Source of the DNA: Promicromonosporaceae bacterium
GTDB taxonomy: Bacteria; Actinomycetota; Actinomycetes; Actinomycetales; Cellulomonadaceae
Assembly: GCA_009782865.1 (NCBI GenBank)
Contig: WRIF01000124.1
Location: 1 to 5,511, forward strand
DNA length: 5,511 nucleotides
Reading direction: 5' to 3'
Positions 1 through 5,208 of this stretch are shown piece by piece (position 1 is the first letter of the stretch; every line of letters starts with the position of its first letter). The position numbers were made by a program, and so were the translations under genes. A model generated the notes under the pieces. It ran no database searches. It was not told the DNA's origin and saw only the letters and a list, made by a program, of their open reading frames with translations.

Positions 1-2223
1 CTTGATGCCCTCGACGTCGACGTCCTCCGGCTCGGCCGGCTGGACCATCGGCTCGTTGTAGACGGTCAGGTAGTACATGACGTTCTGGTCGCGGCCCTGA
101 CCGTCGTGCACGCCGTCGGTCGAGTCGCCGTACATGCGCTCGATGCCGTCGCGGACGATGTGGCGGATCTCGTAGCCGTACGCGGGGTCGTAGATGACCA
201 TCGCGGTGTTGGTCGCGGCGAGGATCGGCGAGTGGCCGTCCATGTGCTGCAGACCCTCACCCGCGAGGGTGGTGCGACCCGCGGTGGCGCCGATGATGAA
301 GCCGCGCGTCAGCTGGTCGCCGGCCGCCCAGAACTGGTCGCCGGTGCGCTGGAAGCCGAACATCGAGTAGAAGATGTAGACCGGCACCAGGTGTTCCCCG
401 TGCGTGGCATACGCCGTCCCCGCCGCCTGGAAGGCGGCGGCAGAGCCGGCCTCATTGATGCCGGTGTGCATGATCTGCCCGTGCGTGGACTCCTTGTAGG
501 AGAGCATCAGGTCGCGGTCCACCGCCAGGTAGTTCTGCCCGAGGGTGTTGAAGATCTGGGCCGAGGGGAAGATCGCGTCGAGGCCGAACGTGCGGGCCTC
601 GTCGGGGATGATCGGCACCACGCGCGGGCCGAAGTCGGCGTCGCGCAGCAGGTCCTTCAGCAGGCTCACGAAGGCCATCGTGCTGGCCACCTCCCGCGTT
701 CCCGACCCCTTGGCGAGCGGCGCGTAGACCTTGTCGCCGGGCAAGACCAAGGGCTTGGCATGCTGGGAGCGCCGCTCGGGCACAAACCCGCCGAGCTCAC
801 GGCGCTTGGCCAGGAGGTACTCAATGGCCGGGTGATCCATGCCCGGGTGGTAGTAGGGCGCCTGGTACGGGTCGGCCAACTGCTCGTCGGTCAGCGGAAT
901 CTGCTGGCTATCGCGCAGCAGCAGCAGGTCGTCGGTCCGCAGCTTCTTCATCTGGTGGGTCGCATTGCGGCCCGCGAAGTGGGTGCCCAGGCCGTATCCC
1001 TTGACGGTGGCGGCCAGGATCACCGTCGGCTGCCCGGTGTGGGCGCGGGCGGCGGCGTAGGCGGCGTAGACCTTGCGGTAGTCGTGGCCGCCGCGCTTCA
1101 GCGCCCAGATCTCATCGTCGCTCATGTTCTTCACCAGCTCCGCCGTGCGCGGATCCCGGCCGAAGAAGTGCTCGCGGATGAATCCCCCCGACTCGGCCTT
1201 GTACGTCTGGTAGTCGCCGTCGGGCGTGACGTTCATCAGGTTCACCAGGGCCCGGTCCTTGTCGGCGTTGAGCAGGGCATCCCACCCGCGACCCCAGATC
1301 ACCTTGATCACGTTCCAGCCGGCCCCACGGAACTCGGCCTCCAACTCCTGAATGATCTTGCCGTTGCCCCGCACCGGCCCATCCAGGCGCTGCAGGTTGC
1401 AGTTGACCACAAACGTCAGGTTGTCCAGCCCCTGGCCGGCGGCGAAATGGATCATGCCGCGGCTCTCCGGCTCGTCCATCTCCCCGTCGCCGAGGAAGGC
1501 CCACACGTCTTGGTCACTGGTGTCCTTGATGCCCCGCAGCGCCAGGTAGCGGTTGGTCCACGCCTGGTAGATGGCGGAGGCCGGGCCCAGGCCCATCGAG
1601 ACGGTGGGAAACTCCCAGAAGTCGGGCATCAGCCGCGGATGCGGGTACGACGGCAGGCCGCCGCCGAGCCCGCCATGGGAGTACTCCCGGCGGAACCCGT
1701 CCAGGCGCTCGGCGCTGATCCGCCCCTCCAGGAAGGCGCGCGCGTACATGCCGGGGGTGGTGTGGCCCTGGAAGTAGACCTGGTCGCCGCCCCCCGGGTG
1801 ATCCTTGCCGCGGAAGAAGTGGTTGAGGCCCACCTCGGTGAGCGTGGCGATGCTCGCATAGGAGGAGATGTGCCCGCCCACCCCCTTGCCGGGGCCTTGG
1901 GCCCGCGTGACCATGACGGCCGCGTTCCAGCGGTTCCAGCCGCGGTAGGCCCGCTCAAGGCTCTCATCGCCGGGGTAGTAGGGCTCCTCGTGGACGCCGA
2001 TGGTGTTGACGTAGGGGGTGGCGAAACTGGCCGGGATTGACACGTTGCGCTCGCGCGCCCGCCGCAGCAGGTTGAGCAGCACATACCGCGCGCGCGGCCC
2101 GCCCTTGGCGTCGAGGAGGCTGTCGAAACTTTCGATCCACTCGGCCGTCTCGGCCGAGTCAATGTCGGGAACTGCCGAGAGCAGTCCGTTGATCAGGGGG
2201 CCGGACTCGTTGTGCGTAGCCAT
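1..2223 (-). CDS. aceE: Pyruvate dehydrogenase E1 component, homodimeric type (3' end beyond window)
   Basis: This is the thiamine-diphosphate-dependent E1 subunit, which decarboxylates pyruvate and passes the acetyl group to lipoyl-E2 in the cytoplasmic pyruvate dehydrogenase complex. Reading from ATG at 2223-2221, the frame stays open for 741 codons to the left edge. Actinobacterial AceE proteins are about 900 residues, so roughly 150-180 C-terminal residues are missing. Visible motifs are GGHISSYAS (residues 116-124), [20 protein letters not shown] (about 192-210), the ThDP/Mg motif [10 protein letters not shown] (245-254) ending in [10 protein letters not shown] (274-283), and RNATHQMKK (419-427), whose His423 matches the active-site-loop histidine of E. 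coli AceE. The start is supported by family-like N-terminal sequence. Its Shine-Dalgarno is imperfect: AAAGGGGG sits about 12 nt upstream of ATG. No convincing minus-strand promoter was seen; it would overlap the start of the divergent DUF3052 gene. Glycine and arginine codon use changes in the last 130 codons (see findings). Identification is very secure. Confidence 0.97.
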   Translation of the reverse strand, partial: MATHNESGPLINGLLSAVPDIDSAETAEWIESFDSLLDAKGGPRARYVLLNLLRRARERNVSIPASFATPYVNTIGVHEEPYYPGDESLERAYRGWNRWNAAVMVTRAQGPGKGVGGHISSYASIATLTEVGLNHFFRGKDHPGGGDQVYFQGHTTPGMYARAFLEGRISAERLDGFRREYSHGGLGGGLPSYPHPRLMPDFWEFPTVSMGLGPASAIYQAWTNRYLALRGIKDTSDQDVWAFLGDGEMDEPESRGMIHFAAGQGLDNLTFVVNCNLQRLDGPVRGNGKIIQELEAEFRGAGWNVIKVIWGRGWDALLNADKDRALVNLMNVTPDGDYQTYKAESGGFIREHFFGRDPRTAELVKNMSDDEIWALKRGGHDYRKVYAAYAAARAHTGQPTVILAATVKGYGLGTHFAGRNATHQMKKLRTDDLLLLRDSQQIPLTDEQLADPYQAPYYHPGMDHPAIEYLLAKRRELGGFVPERRSQHAKPLVLPGDKVYAPLAKGSGTREVASTMAFVSLLKDLLRDADFGPRVVPIIPDEARTFGLDAIFPSAQIFNTLGQNYLAVDRDLMLSYKESTHGQIMHTGINEAGSAAAFQAAGTAYATHGEHLVPVYIFYSMFGFQRTGDQFWAAGDQLTRGFIIGATAGRTTLAGEGLQHMDGHSPILAATNTAMVIYDPAYGYEIRHIVRDGIERMYGDSTDGVHDGQGRDQNVMYYLTVYNEPMVQPAEPEDVDVEGIK

Positions 2224-2278
2224 ACCCCATCTTGACCCCCTTTGAGCCCAAATGCCAGCATCCGGCGCAGGTTTCCGC

Positions 2279-2284
2279 TACCTT
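2279..2284 (+). promoter_or_regulatory. -10 hexamer of a leaderless promoter for the DUF3052 gene
   Basis: TACCTT fits the actinobacterial TANNNT -10 pattern. It ends 6 nt before GTG 2291, so transcription would begin at or next to the first base of the start codon. There is no purine-rich Shine-Dalgarno before this GTG. No good -35 is visible at the usual spacing. This is inferred from spacing only. Confidence 0.45.
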
Positions 2285-2290
2285 TGTCCC

Positions 2291-2695
2291 GTGACCGTGG
2301 AAGGAACCATCAACAGATTCGACTTCGCCGCCGGGCAGATCGTCCAGGAGTTCGGCTGGGACGACGACGTCGACGACGACCTGCGCGCCGCCATCGAAGA
2401 CGTCACCGGGGAAGAGCTCGCAGACGAAGACTACGGCGACGTGGCCGACGCGGTGCTGATCTGGTGGCGCCAGGAAGACGGCGACCTGACCGACATGCTG
2501 GTCGACGCCCTCGGCTTCCTTGAGGACGGCGGAGCAATCTGGCTGCTCACCCCCAAGGCCGGGCGCGACGGCTTCGTCCCTCACGTCGAGATCGAAGAGG
2601 CGGGCACTACCGCCGGCCTGAACGCCATGATGACCTTCTCCGTCGGCTCCGATTGGTCGGCCACGAAGTTGGGCAATCGCGGCCGCGGCAAGTAG
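2291..2695 (+). CDS. DUF3052 family protein of unknown function
   Basis: This is a small acidic cytoplasmic protein of 134 residues from GTG 2291, with no signal peptide or membrane segment. It resembles the actinobacterial DUF3052 family as I remember it. Diagnostic stretches are IVQEFGWDDDVDDDLRAAIE (residues 17-36), DAVLIWWR (53-60), a DGDLTDMLVDAL segment (63-74) and IWLLTPKAGRDG (83-94), followed by a basic tail (NRGRGK). An upstream in-frame ATG at 2252 would add 13 residues ([13 protein letters not shown]), but it has no Shine-Dalgarno and the extension does not look family-like. The GTG with a -10 hexamer 6 nt upstream is preferred. The gene is divergent from aceE across 67 bp; aceE and a DUF3052 gene are neighbours in several actinobacteria (from memory). 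The family's function is not established, so none is assigned. The stop codon lies inside a possible tRNA promoter. Confidence 0.88.
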   Translation: MTVEGTINRFDFAAGQIVQEFGWDDDVDDDLRAAIEDVTGEELADEDYGDVADAVLIWWRQEDGDLTDMLVDALGFLEDGGAIWLLTPKAGRDGFVPHVEIEEAGTTAGLNAMMTFSVGSDWSATKLGNRGRGK

Positions 2696-2698
2696 GCT
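2669..2698 (+). promoter_or_regulatory. Possible promoter for tRNA-Val, overlapping the DUF3052 stop codon
   Basis: TTGGGC (2669-2674) and TAGGCT (2693-2698) are separated by 18 nt and resemble sigma-70-type -35 and -10 boxes, the -10 better than the -35. The predicted start (about 2705) is only a few bases before the tRNA 5' end at 2709. The TAG stop of the DUF3052 gene forms the first half of the -10. Cotranscription with the DUF3052 gene is the alternative. Confidence 0.35.
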
Positions 2699-2708
2699 TG
2701 CCCACCGC

Positions 2709-2781
2709 GCGCTCTTAGCTCAGTTGGTAGAGCGCCACGTTTACACCGTGGATGTCGGCGGTTCGAGTCCGTCAGGGCGCA
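2709..2781 (+). tRNA. tRNA-Val (anticodon UAC)
   Basis: The full cloverleaf folds by hand to the standard 73 nt. The acceptor is GCGCTCT (2709-2715) with AGGGCGC (2774-2780), including one G-U pair. The D stem is GCTC/GAGC around an AGTTGGTA loop. The anticodon stem CCACG/CGTGG encloses the loop TTTACAC (2740-2746), giving anticodon TAC at 2742-2744, which decodes GUA. A 5-nt variable loop follows. The T stem GGCGG/CCGTC contains one G-U pair, and the T loop is TTCGAGT. The discriminator is A2781. Only CC of the 3' CCA is encoded (the next base is T), so CCA completion would be enzymatic. The gene lies 13 nt after the DUF3052 stop and 55 nt before the ABC-F start. Confidence 0.97.
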
Positions 2782-2798
2782 CCTGAGCCATATTTCGT

Positions 2799-2828
2799 TT
2801 GACCGGCCCTCCGCCGCTCAGGCAAACT
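2799..2828 (+). promoter_or_regulatory. Probable leaderless promoter of the ABC-F gene
   Basis: TTGACC (2799-2804) is a near-consensus -35. After an 18-nt spacer comes CAAACT (2823-2828), a weaker -10. The predicted transcription start falls about at ATG 2837, and no Shine-Dalgarno precedes that ATG, so the message is probably leaderless. It starts just downstream of the tRNA 3' end and would separate the ABC-F gene from tRNA transcription. Confidence 0.45.
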
Positions 2829-2836
2829 CCCGTCTC

Positions 2837-4531
2837 ATGGGTCACCTGGAAGTCTCGCACCTCGAGTACGTGCTGCCCGACGGCCGCACACTCCTTGACG
2901 ACGTCTCCTTCCGCGTGCCCGAAGGCTCCATCACCGCCCTCGTCGGCGCCAACGGCGCCGGCAAGACCACCCTGTTCCGCCTGATCACCGGCGAACTCAA
3001 GCCCGACGACGGCTCCATCAGCCTGTCTGGGGGCCTCGGCGTGATGCCGCAGTTTGTCGGTTCGGTTCGAGACGACTCCACCGTCCGCGACCTCCTGCTA
3101 TCCGTCTCCTCTGCCGACCTGCGGGCGGCCGCCGCCGGCCTGCGGGGGGCCGAGACGGCCGTCGCCAAGGCGGATGCCGCCGACGAGGCCGCACTGGAGC
3201 GCTACCTGGAGGACGGTGACGAGGCGGCCTACGAGGCGGTGGTCAACTCGCACGCCGACATCCAGATGGCATACGCCGAGGCCATCGGGGCCTGGGGCGA
3301 CGCCCACGGCTACGAGGCCGAAACCCTCTGGGACGAGTGCACGATGGCGGCGTTCGGGCTCCCCTACGAGCGCGCCCAGGCCCGCCCCGTCTCCACCCTC
3401 TCGGGCGGTGAGCAAAAGCGCCTGGTGCTGGAATCGCTGCTGCGCGGCCGCGAAGAGGTGCTGCTGCTGGACGAGCCCGACAACTACCTCGACGTGCCAG
3501 GCAAGCGCTGGCTCGAAGAACAGCTCAAGGCCACCCGCAAGACCGTGTTCTTCATCTCCCACGACCGAGAGCTCCTCGCCCGCAGCGCCGACCGGATCGT
3601 CGCGCTGGAATACACGCCATCGGGCTCCGAGGCGTGGGTGCACGGGGCGGGCTTCGCCACCTTCCACGCGGCCCGCCAGGAGCGGTTTGCGCGCTTCGAA
3701 GAGATGCGCAAACGCTGGGACGAGAAGCGGGCGCAACTCAAACGCCTGGTGTTCGACCTGCAGCTGTACGCCAAGAACTCCGACAACATGGCCGCCCGCT
3801 ACAAGGCCGCCAAGACCCGCCTCGCCAAGTTCGAGGAGGCCGGCCCGCCACCCGAGCCGCCGCGCGCCCAGGACATCACGATGCGCCTGCGGGGAGGCAG
3901 GACCGGCCTGCGCGCCATCACCTGCGAAAACCTGGAACTGACGGGCCTGATGCAACCGTTCGACCTGGAGGTGTTCTACGGGGAGCGCGTGGCGGTGCTG
4001 GGATCCAACGGTTCGGGCAAGTCGCACTTCCTGCGGCTGCTGGCCGGCGAGGACGTCGCCCACACCGGCACCTGGAAGCTGGGCGCCCGCGTGGTGCCGG
4101 GAATGTTTGCCCAGACCCACGCCCACCCCGAGCTGTTCGGCCGCTCACTCCTGGCCATCCTCTGGGAGGAGTGCGCCCTGCAGCAGGGGCCGGCCATGAG
4201 CGTGCTGGGCCGCTACGAACTCACCGTCGCAGCCGAACGCCCATTCGAACGGCTCTCCGGCGGGCAGCAGGCGCGCTTCATGATCGCGCTGCTCGAACTC
4301 TCCGGCTGCACGGCACTGCTGCTCGACGAGCCGACCGACAACCTAGACCTGGAAAGCGCCGAGGCCCTGCAAGAGGGCCTAGAGGCGTTCGAAGGCACGG
4401 TCCTGGCCGTCACCCACGACCGCTGGTTCGCCCGCTCCTTCGACCGCTTCCTGGTGTTCGGCTCCGACGGGGTGGTCCGCGAGACCCCAGAGCCCGTCTG
4501 GGACGAACGCCGCGTGGATCGGGAGCGCTAA
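2837..4531 (+). CDS. ABC-F family ATPase (soluble, tandem nucleotide-binding domains; likely ribosome-associated)
   Basis: The 564-residue protein has two ABC ATPase domains and no transmembrane segment, the hallmark of ABC-F proteins, which act on ribosomes as translation factors or antibiotic-resistance factors rather than as transporters. Domain 1 has Walker A GANGAGKT (37-44), signature LSGGEQ (188-193), Walker B LLLDEP (209-214) followed by DNYLD, and switch ISHD (240-243). The interdomain linker (about 275-345) is charged and helical, then proline-rich (GPPPEPP). Domain 2 has Walker A GSNGSGKS (389-396), signature LSGGQQ (473-478), Walker B LLLDEPTDN (494-502) and switch THD (526-528). 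Both sites look catalytically intact. An Ala/Glu-rich insertion between Walker A and the signature in domain 1 (about 92-160) is where ABC-F proteins carry their arm. The sequence resembles a conserved actinobacterial ABC-F group I recall from Streptomyces-like genomes and does not read like EttA. Whether it gives drug resistance cannot be told. The start is ATG 2837, apparently leaderless. Confidence 0.93.
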   Translation: MGHLEVSHLEYVLPDGRTLLDDVSFRVPEGSITALVGANGAGKTTLFRLITGELKPDDGSISLSGGLGVMPQFVGSVRDDSTVRDLLLSVSSADLRAAAAGLRGAETAVAKADAADEAALERYLEDGDEAAYEAVVNSHADIQMAYAEAIGAWGDAHGYEAETLWDECTMAAFGLPYERAQARPVSTLSGGEQKRLVLESLLRGREEVLLLDEPDNYLDVPGKRWLEEQLKATRKTVFFISHDRELLARSADRIVALEYTPSGSEAWVHGAGFATFHAARQERFARFEEMRKRWDEKRAQLKRLVFDLQLYAKNSDNMAARYKAAKTRLAKFEEAGPPPEPPRAQDITMRLRGGRTGLRAITCENLELTGLMQPFDLEVFYGERVAVLGSNGSGKSHFLRLLAGEDVAHTGTWKLGARVVPGMFAQTHAHPELFGRSLLAILWEECALQQGPAMSVLGRYELTVAAERPFERLSGGQQARFMIALLELSGCTALLLDEPTDNLDLESAEALQEGLEAFEGTVLAVTHDRWFARSFDRFLVFGSDGVVRETPEPVWDERRVDRER

Positions 4532-4574
4532 CCCCGCCGGCCAGGGTCGGCCACCCCGATTAGGCAGTCCGTCG

Positions 4575-4593
4575 GGCAACCGCTAGAGTTGCC
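4575..4593 (+). repeat. Inverted repeat enclosing the rpsO -10 region
   Basis: GGCAAC (4575-4580) and GTTGCC (4588-4593) are perfectly complementary around a 7-nt centre that contains most of the putative -10 TAGAGT. It could be an operator-like dyad. A weak terminator for the ABC-F gene is also possible, but no T-run follows. Only the symmetry is directly seen. Confidence 0.4.
4584..4589 (+). promoter_or_regulatory. -10 hexamer of the likely rpsO promoter
   Basis: TAGAGT matches the TANNNT -10 pattern and lies 90 nt before the rpsO ATG. The region 17-18 nt upstream (around 4560-4566) has only a poor -35. The predicted start near 4595 gives a leader of about 85 nt. It sits within a 6-bp dyad. 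Confidence 0.45.
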
Positions 4594-4594
4594 A

Positions 4595-4679
4595 ACCGCC
4601 GTGCAACCGGCCGCGGTTTGTAGTGCCCTCTGGACCGCCAGAGGCGCTCCGCGCAACAACCAAGTAAAGGAGAGCCGCC
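4595..4679 (+). promoter_or_regulatory. Structured rpsO 5' leader, candidate S15 autoregulatory site
   Basis: Two hairpins are visible. AACCG (4605-4609) pairs with CGGTT (4614-4618) around a 4-nt loop. CCTCTGG (4627-4633) pairs with CCAGAGG (4638-4644) around the tetraloop ACCG. The second stem continues below a bulged C4626 with G4625-C4645, U4624-G4646 and G4623-C4647, giving a G-U pair next to G-C pairs, a feature S15 recognises in 16S rRNA. The Shine-Dalgarno AAAGGAG (4666-4672) lies 7 nt before the ATG, single-stranded in this fold. S15 represses its own mRNA in several bacteria through differing leader structures. That this leader is one is inference. Confidence 0.4.
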
Positions 4680-4949
4680 ATGCCGCTCGCAAAGGACGTC
4701 AAGGACGCCATCATCGCCGAATACGCGACCACCAAGGGTGACACCGGTTCCCCCGAGGTGCAGATCGCGCTGCTCACCCGGCGCATCAAGGACCTGACCG
4801 AACACTTCAAGGAGCACAAGCACGACCACCACTCGCGCCGTGGCCTGCTGCTGCTCGTCGGCCAGCGCCGTCGCCTGCTCGACTACCTGGCCAAGATCGA
4901 CATTGAGCGCTACCGCTCGCTGATCGCACGGCTCGGTATCCGTCGCTAA
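4680..4949 (+). CDS. rpsO: 30S ribosomal protein S15
   Basis: S15 is a primary 16S rRNA-binding protein that organises the central domain of the 30S subunit and contributes to an intersubunit bridge. The product is 89 residues, the normal family length. It has the conserved blocks [14 protein letters not shown] (20-33), [12 protein letters not shown] (47-57), [12 protein letters not shown] (59-70) and a C-terminal [13 protein letters not shown] (77-89). The start ATG 4680 is fixed by a strong Shine-Dalgarno (AAAGGAG, 7-nt gap) and the family N-terminus. The codons are those expected of a highly expressed gene (CGC/CGT, GGT/GGC, CTG/CTC). It is followed after 259 bp by pnp, the classic rpsO-pnp order. 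Its last three codons and stop lie inside a 70-bp repeat that is duplicated downstream. Confidence 0.98.
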   Translation: MPLAKDVKDAIIAEYATTKGDTGSPEVQIALLTRRIKDLTEHFKEHKHDHHSRRGLLLLVGQRRRLLDYLAKIDIERYRSLIARLGIRR

Positions 4950-5086
4950 AGCGAACGGCTCCCGAGCCTGACGCGGTGTCGTTTGGCCGACCTGCGGTCG
5001 GACGAAGATCCGCCGCTAACGCGAACGGCTCCCGAGCCTGACGCGGTGTCGTTTGGCCGACCTGCGGTCGGACGAAGATCCGCCGC
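4938..5086 (+). repeat. 70-bp direct tandem repeat, about 2.1 copies, starting in the rpsO stop region
   Basis: Copy 1 is 4938-5007 and copy 2 is 5008-5077; a truncated third copy starts at 5078. Bases 4951-5016 and 5021-5086 are identical over 66 bp. The only differences in the aligned units are T4943/C5013 and A4950/C5020. Each unit begins with the ATCCG-Y-CGCTAA that forms the last rpsO codons. Each unit carries a perfect hairpin CCGACC-TGC-GGTCGG (4987-5001 and 5057-5071), flanked by complementary TCGT/ACGA with a TTGG bulge, and a smaller dyad GGCT-CCCG-AGCC (4957-4968 and 5027-5038). A further degenerate copy of the rpsO-end motif, GATTCGCCGCTAGCGC, lies at 5091-5106. The near-identity suggests a recent duplication or ongoing homogenisation. 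No coding frame in it is credible. Confidence 0.93.
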
Positions 5087-5115
5087 CGACGATTCGCCGC
5101 TAGCGCACAATCAGC

Positions 5116-5155
5116 CAAGACGGCCCGGTCTCCATCAGGAGACCGGGCCGTCTTG
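5116..5155 (+). terminator. Perfect 18-bp hairpin between rpsO and pnp (terminator and/or RNase III processing site)
   Basis: The arm 5116-5133 (starts CAAGACGGCC, ends GGTCTCC) is exactly complementary to 5138-5155, with loop ATCA (5134-5137). No U-run follows (the next bases are GCGCTAGG), so it is not a canonical intrinsic terminator; U-poor hairpin terminators are reported in actinobacteria. In E. coli and Streptomyces the rpsO-pnp spacer contains a long hairpin cut by RNase III, so a processing role, with partial termination, is equally plausible. An outer dyad CTAGCGCA (5100-5107) and TGCGCTAG (5154-5161) shares two bases with the main stem and would compete with its base. Confidence 0.75.
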
Positions 5156-5158
5156 CGC

Positions 5159-5164
5159 TAGGAT
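5159..5164 (+). promoter_or_regulatory. Possible -10 hexamer of a pnp promoter
   Basis: TAGGAT fits TANNNT and lies directly after the 18-bp hairpin, giving a predicted start near 5171 and a leader of about 38 nt to GTG 5209. No -35 match is visible; the -35 position falls in the hairpin loop and right arm. Separate promoters for rpsO and pnp are known in other bacteria. This one is weakly supported. Confidence 0.33.
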
Positions 5165-5208
5165 GGGCGGCGTTTGAACCAAGATACACAACGAATAGGA
5201 GGGCACCC

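Noticed and set aside
420..440. 8-bp hairpin CCGCCGCC/GGCGGCGG inside aceE
   Set aside because: It arises from consecutive alanine and glycine codons in a conserved coding region; no sign of a regulatory role.
106..2040. Plus-strand open frame of 644 codons opposite aceE
   Set aside because: It is antisense to a motif-rich aceE. Long antisense frames are expected opposite GC-rich codons, and the translation is Arg/Val/Gly-rich with no recognisable domain.
2678..2687. 10-bp palindrome CGCGGCCGCG near the end of the DUF3052 gene
   Set aside because: It lies in coding sequence (Arg-Gly-Arg-Gly region) and such GC palindromes are common at this base composition.
4532..4560. Terminator for the ABC-F gene
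   Set aside because: Only a 4-bp stem (GGGT/ACCC) and short GGCC palindromes are present, with no U-run; not enough to call.
3054..4563. Long open frames in other phases and on the minus strand across the ABC-F gene
   Set aside because: They are shadows of the ABC-F gene: low-complexity Arg/Pro/Ala translations with no family motifs.
4938..5086. CRISPR array
   Set aside because: The repeats are directly adjacent with no spacers, there are only about two copies, and no cas genes are present.
4938..5106. Integration (att) site of a mobile element at the rpsO 3' end
   Set aside because: Repeated gene ends can mark integration, but the copies are only 70 bp apart with no integrase or cargo; a tandem duplication is simpler.
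4983..5177. Small open frame in the rpsO-pnp spacer
   Set aside because: It crosses the tandem repeat and the 18-bp hairpin, has no ribosome-binding site, and its sequence is dictated by the repeat.
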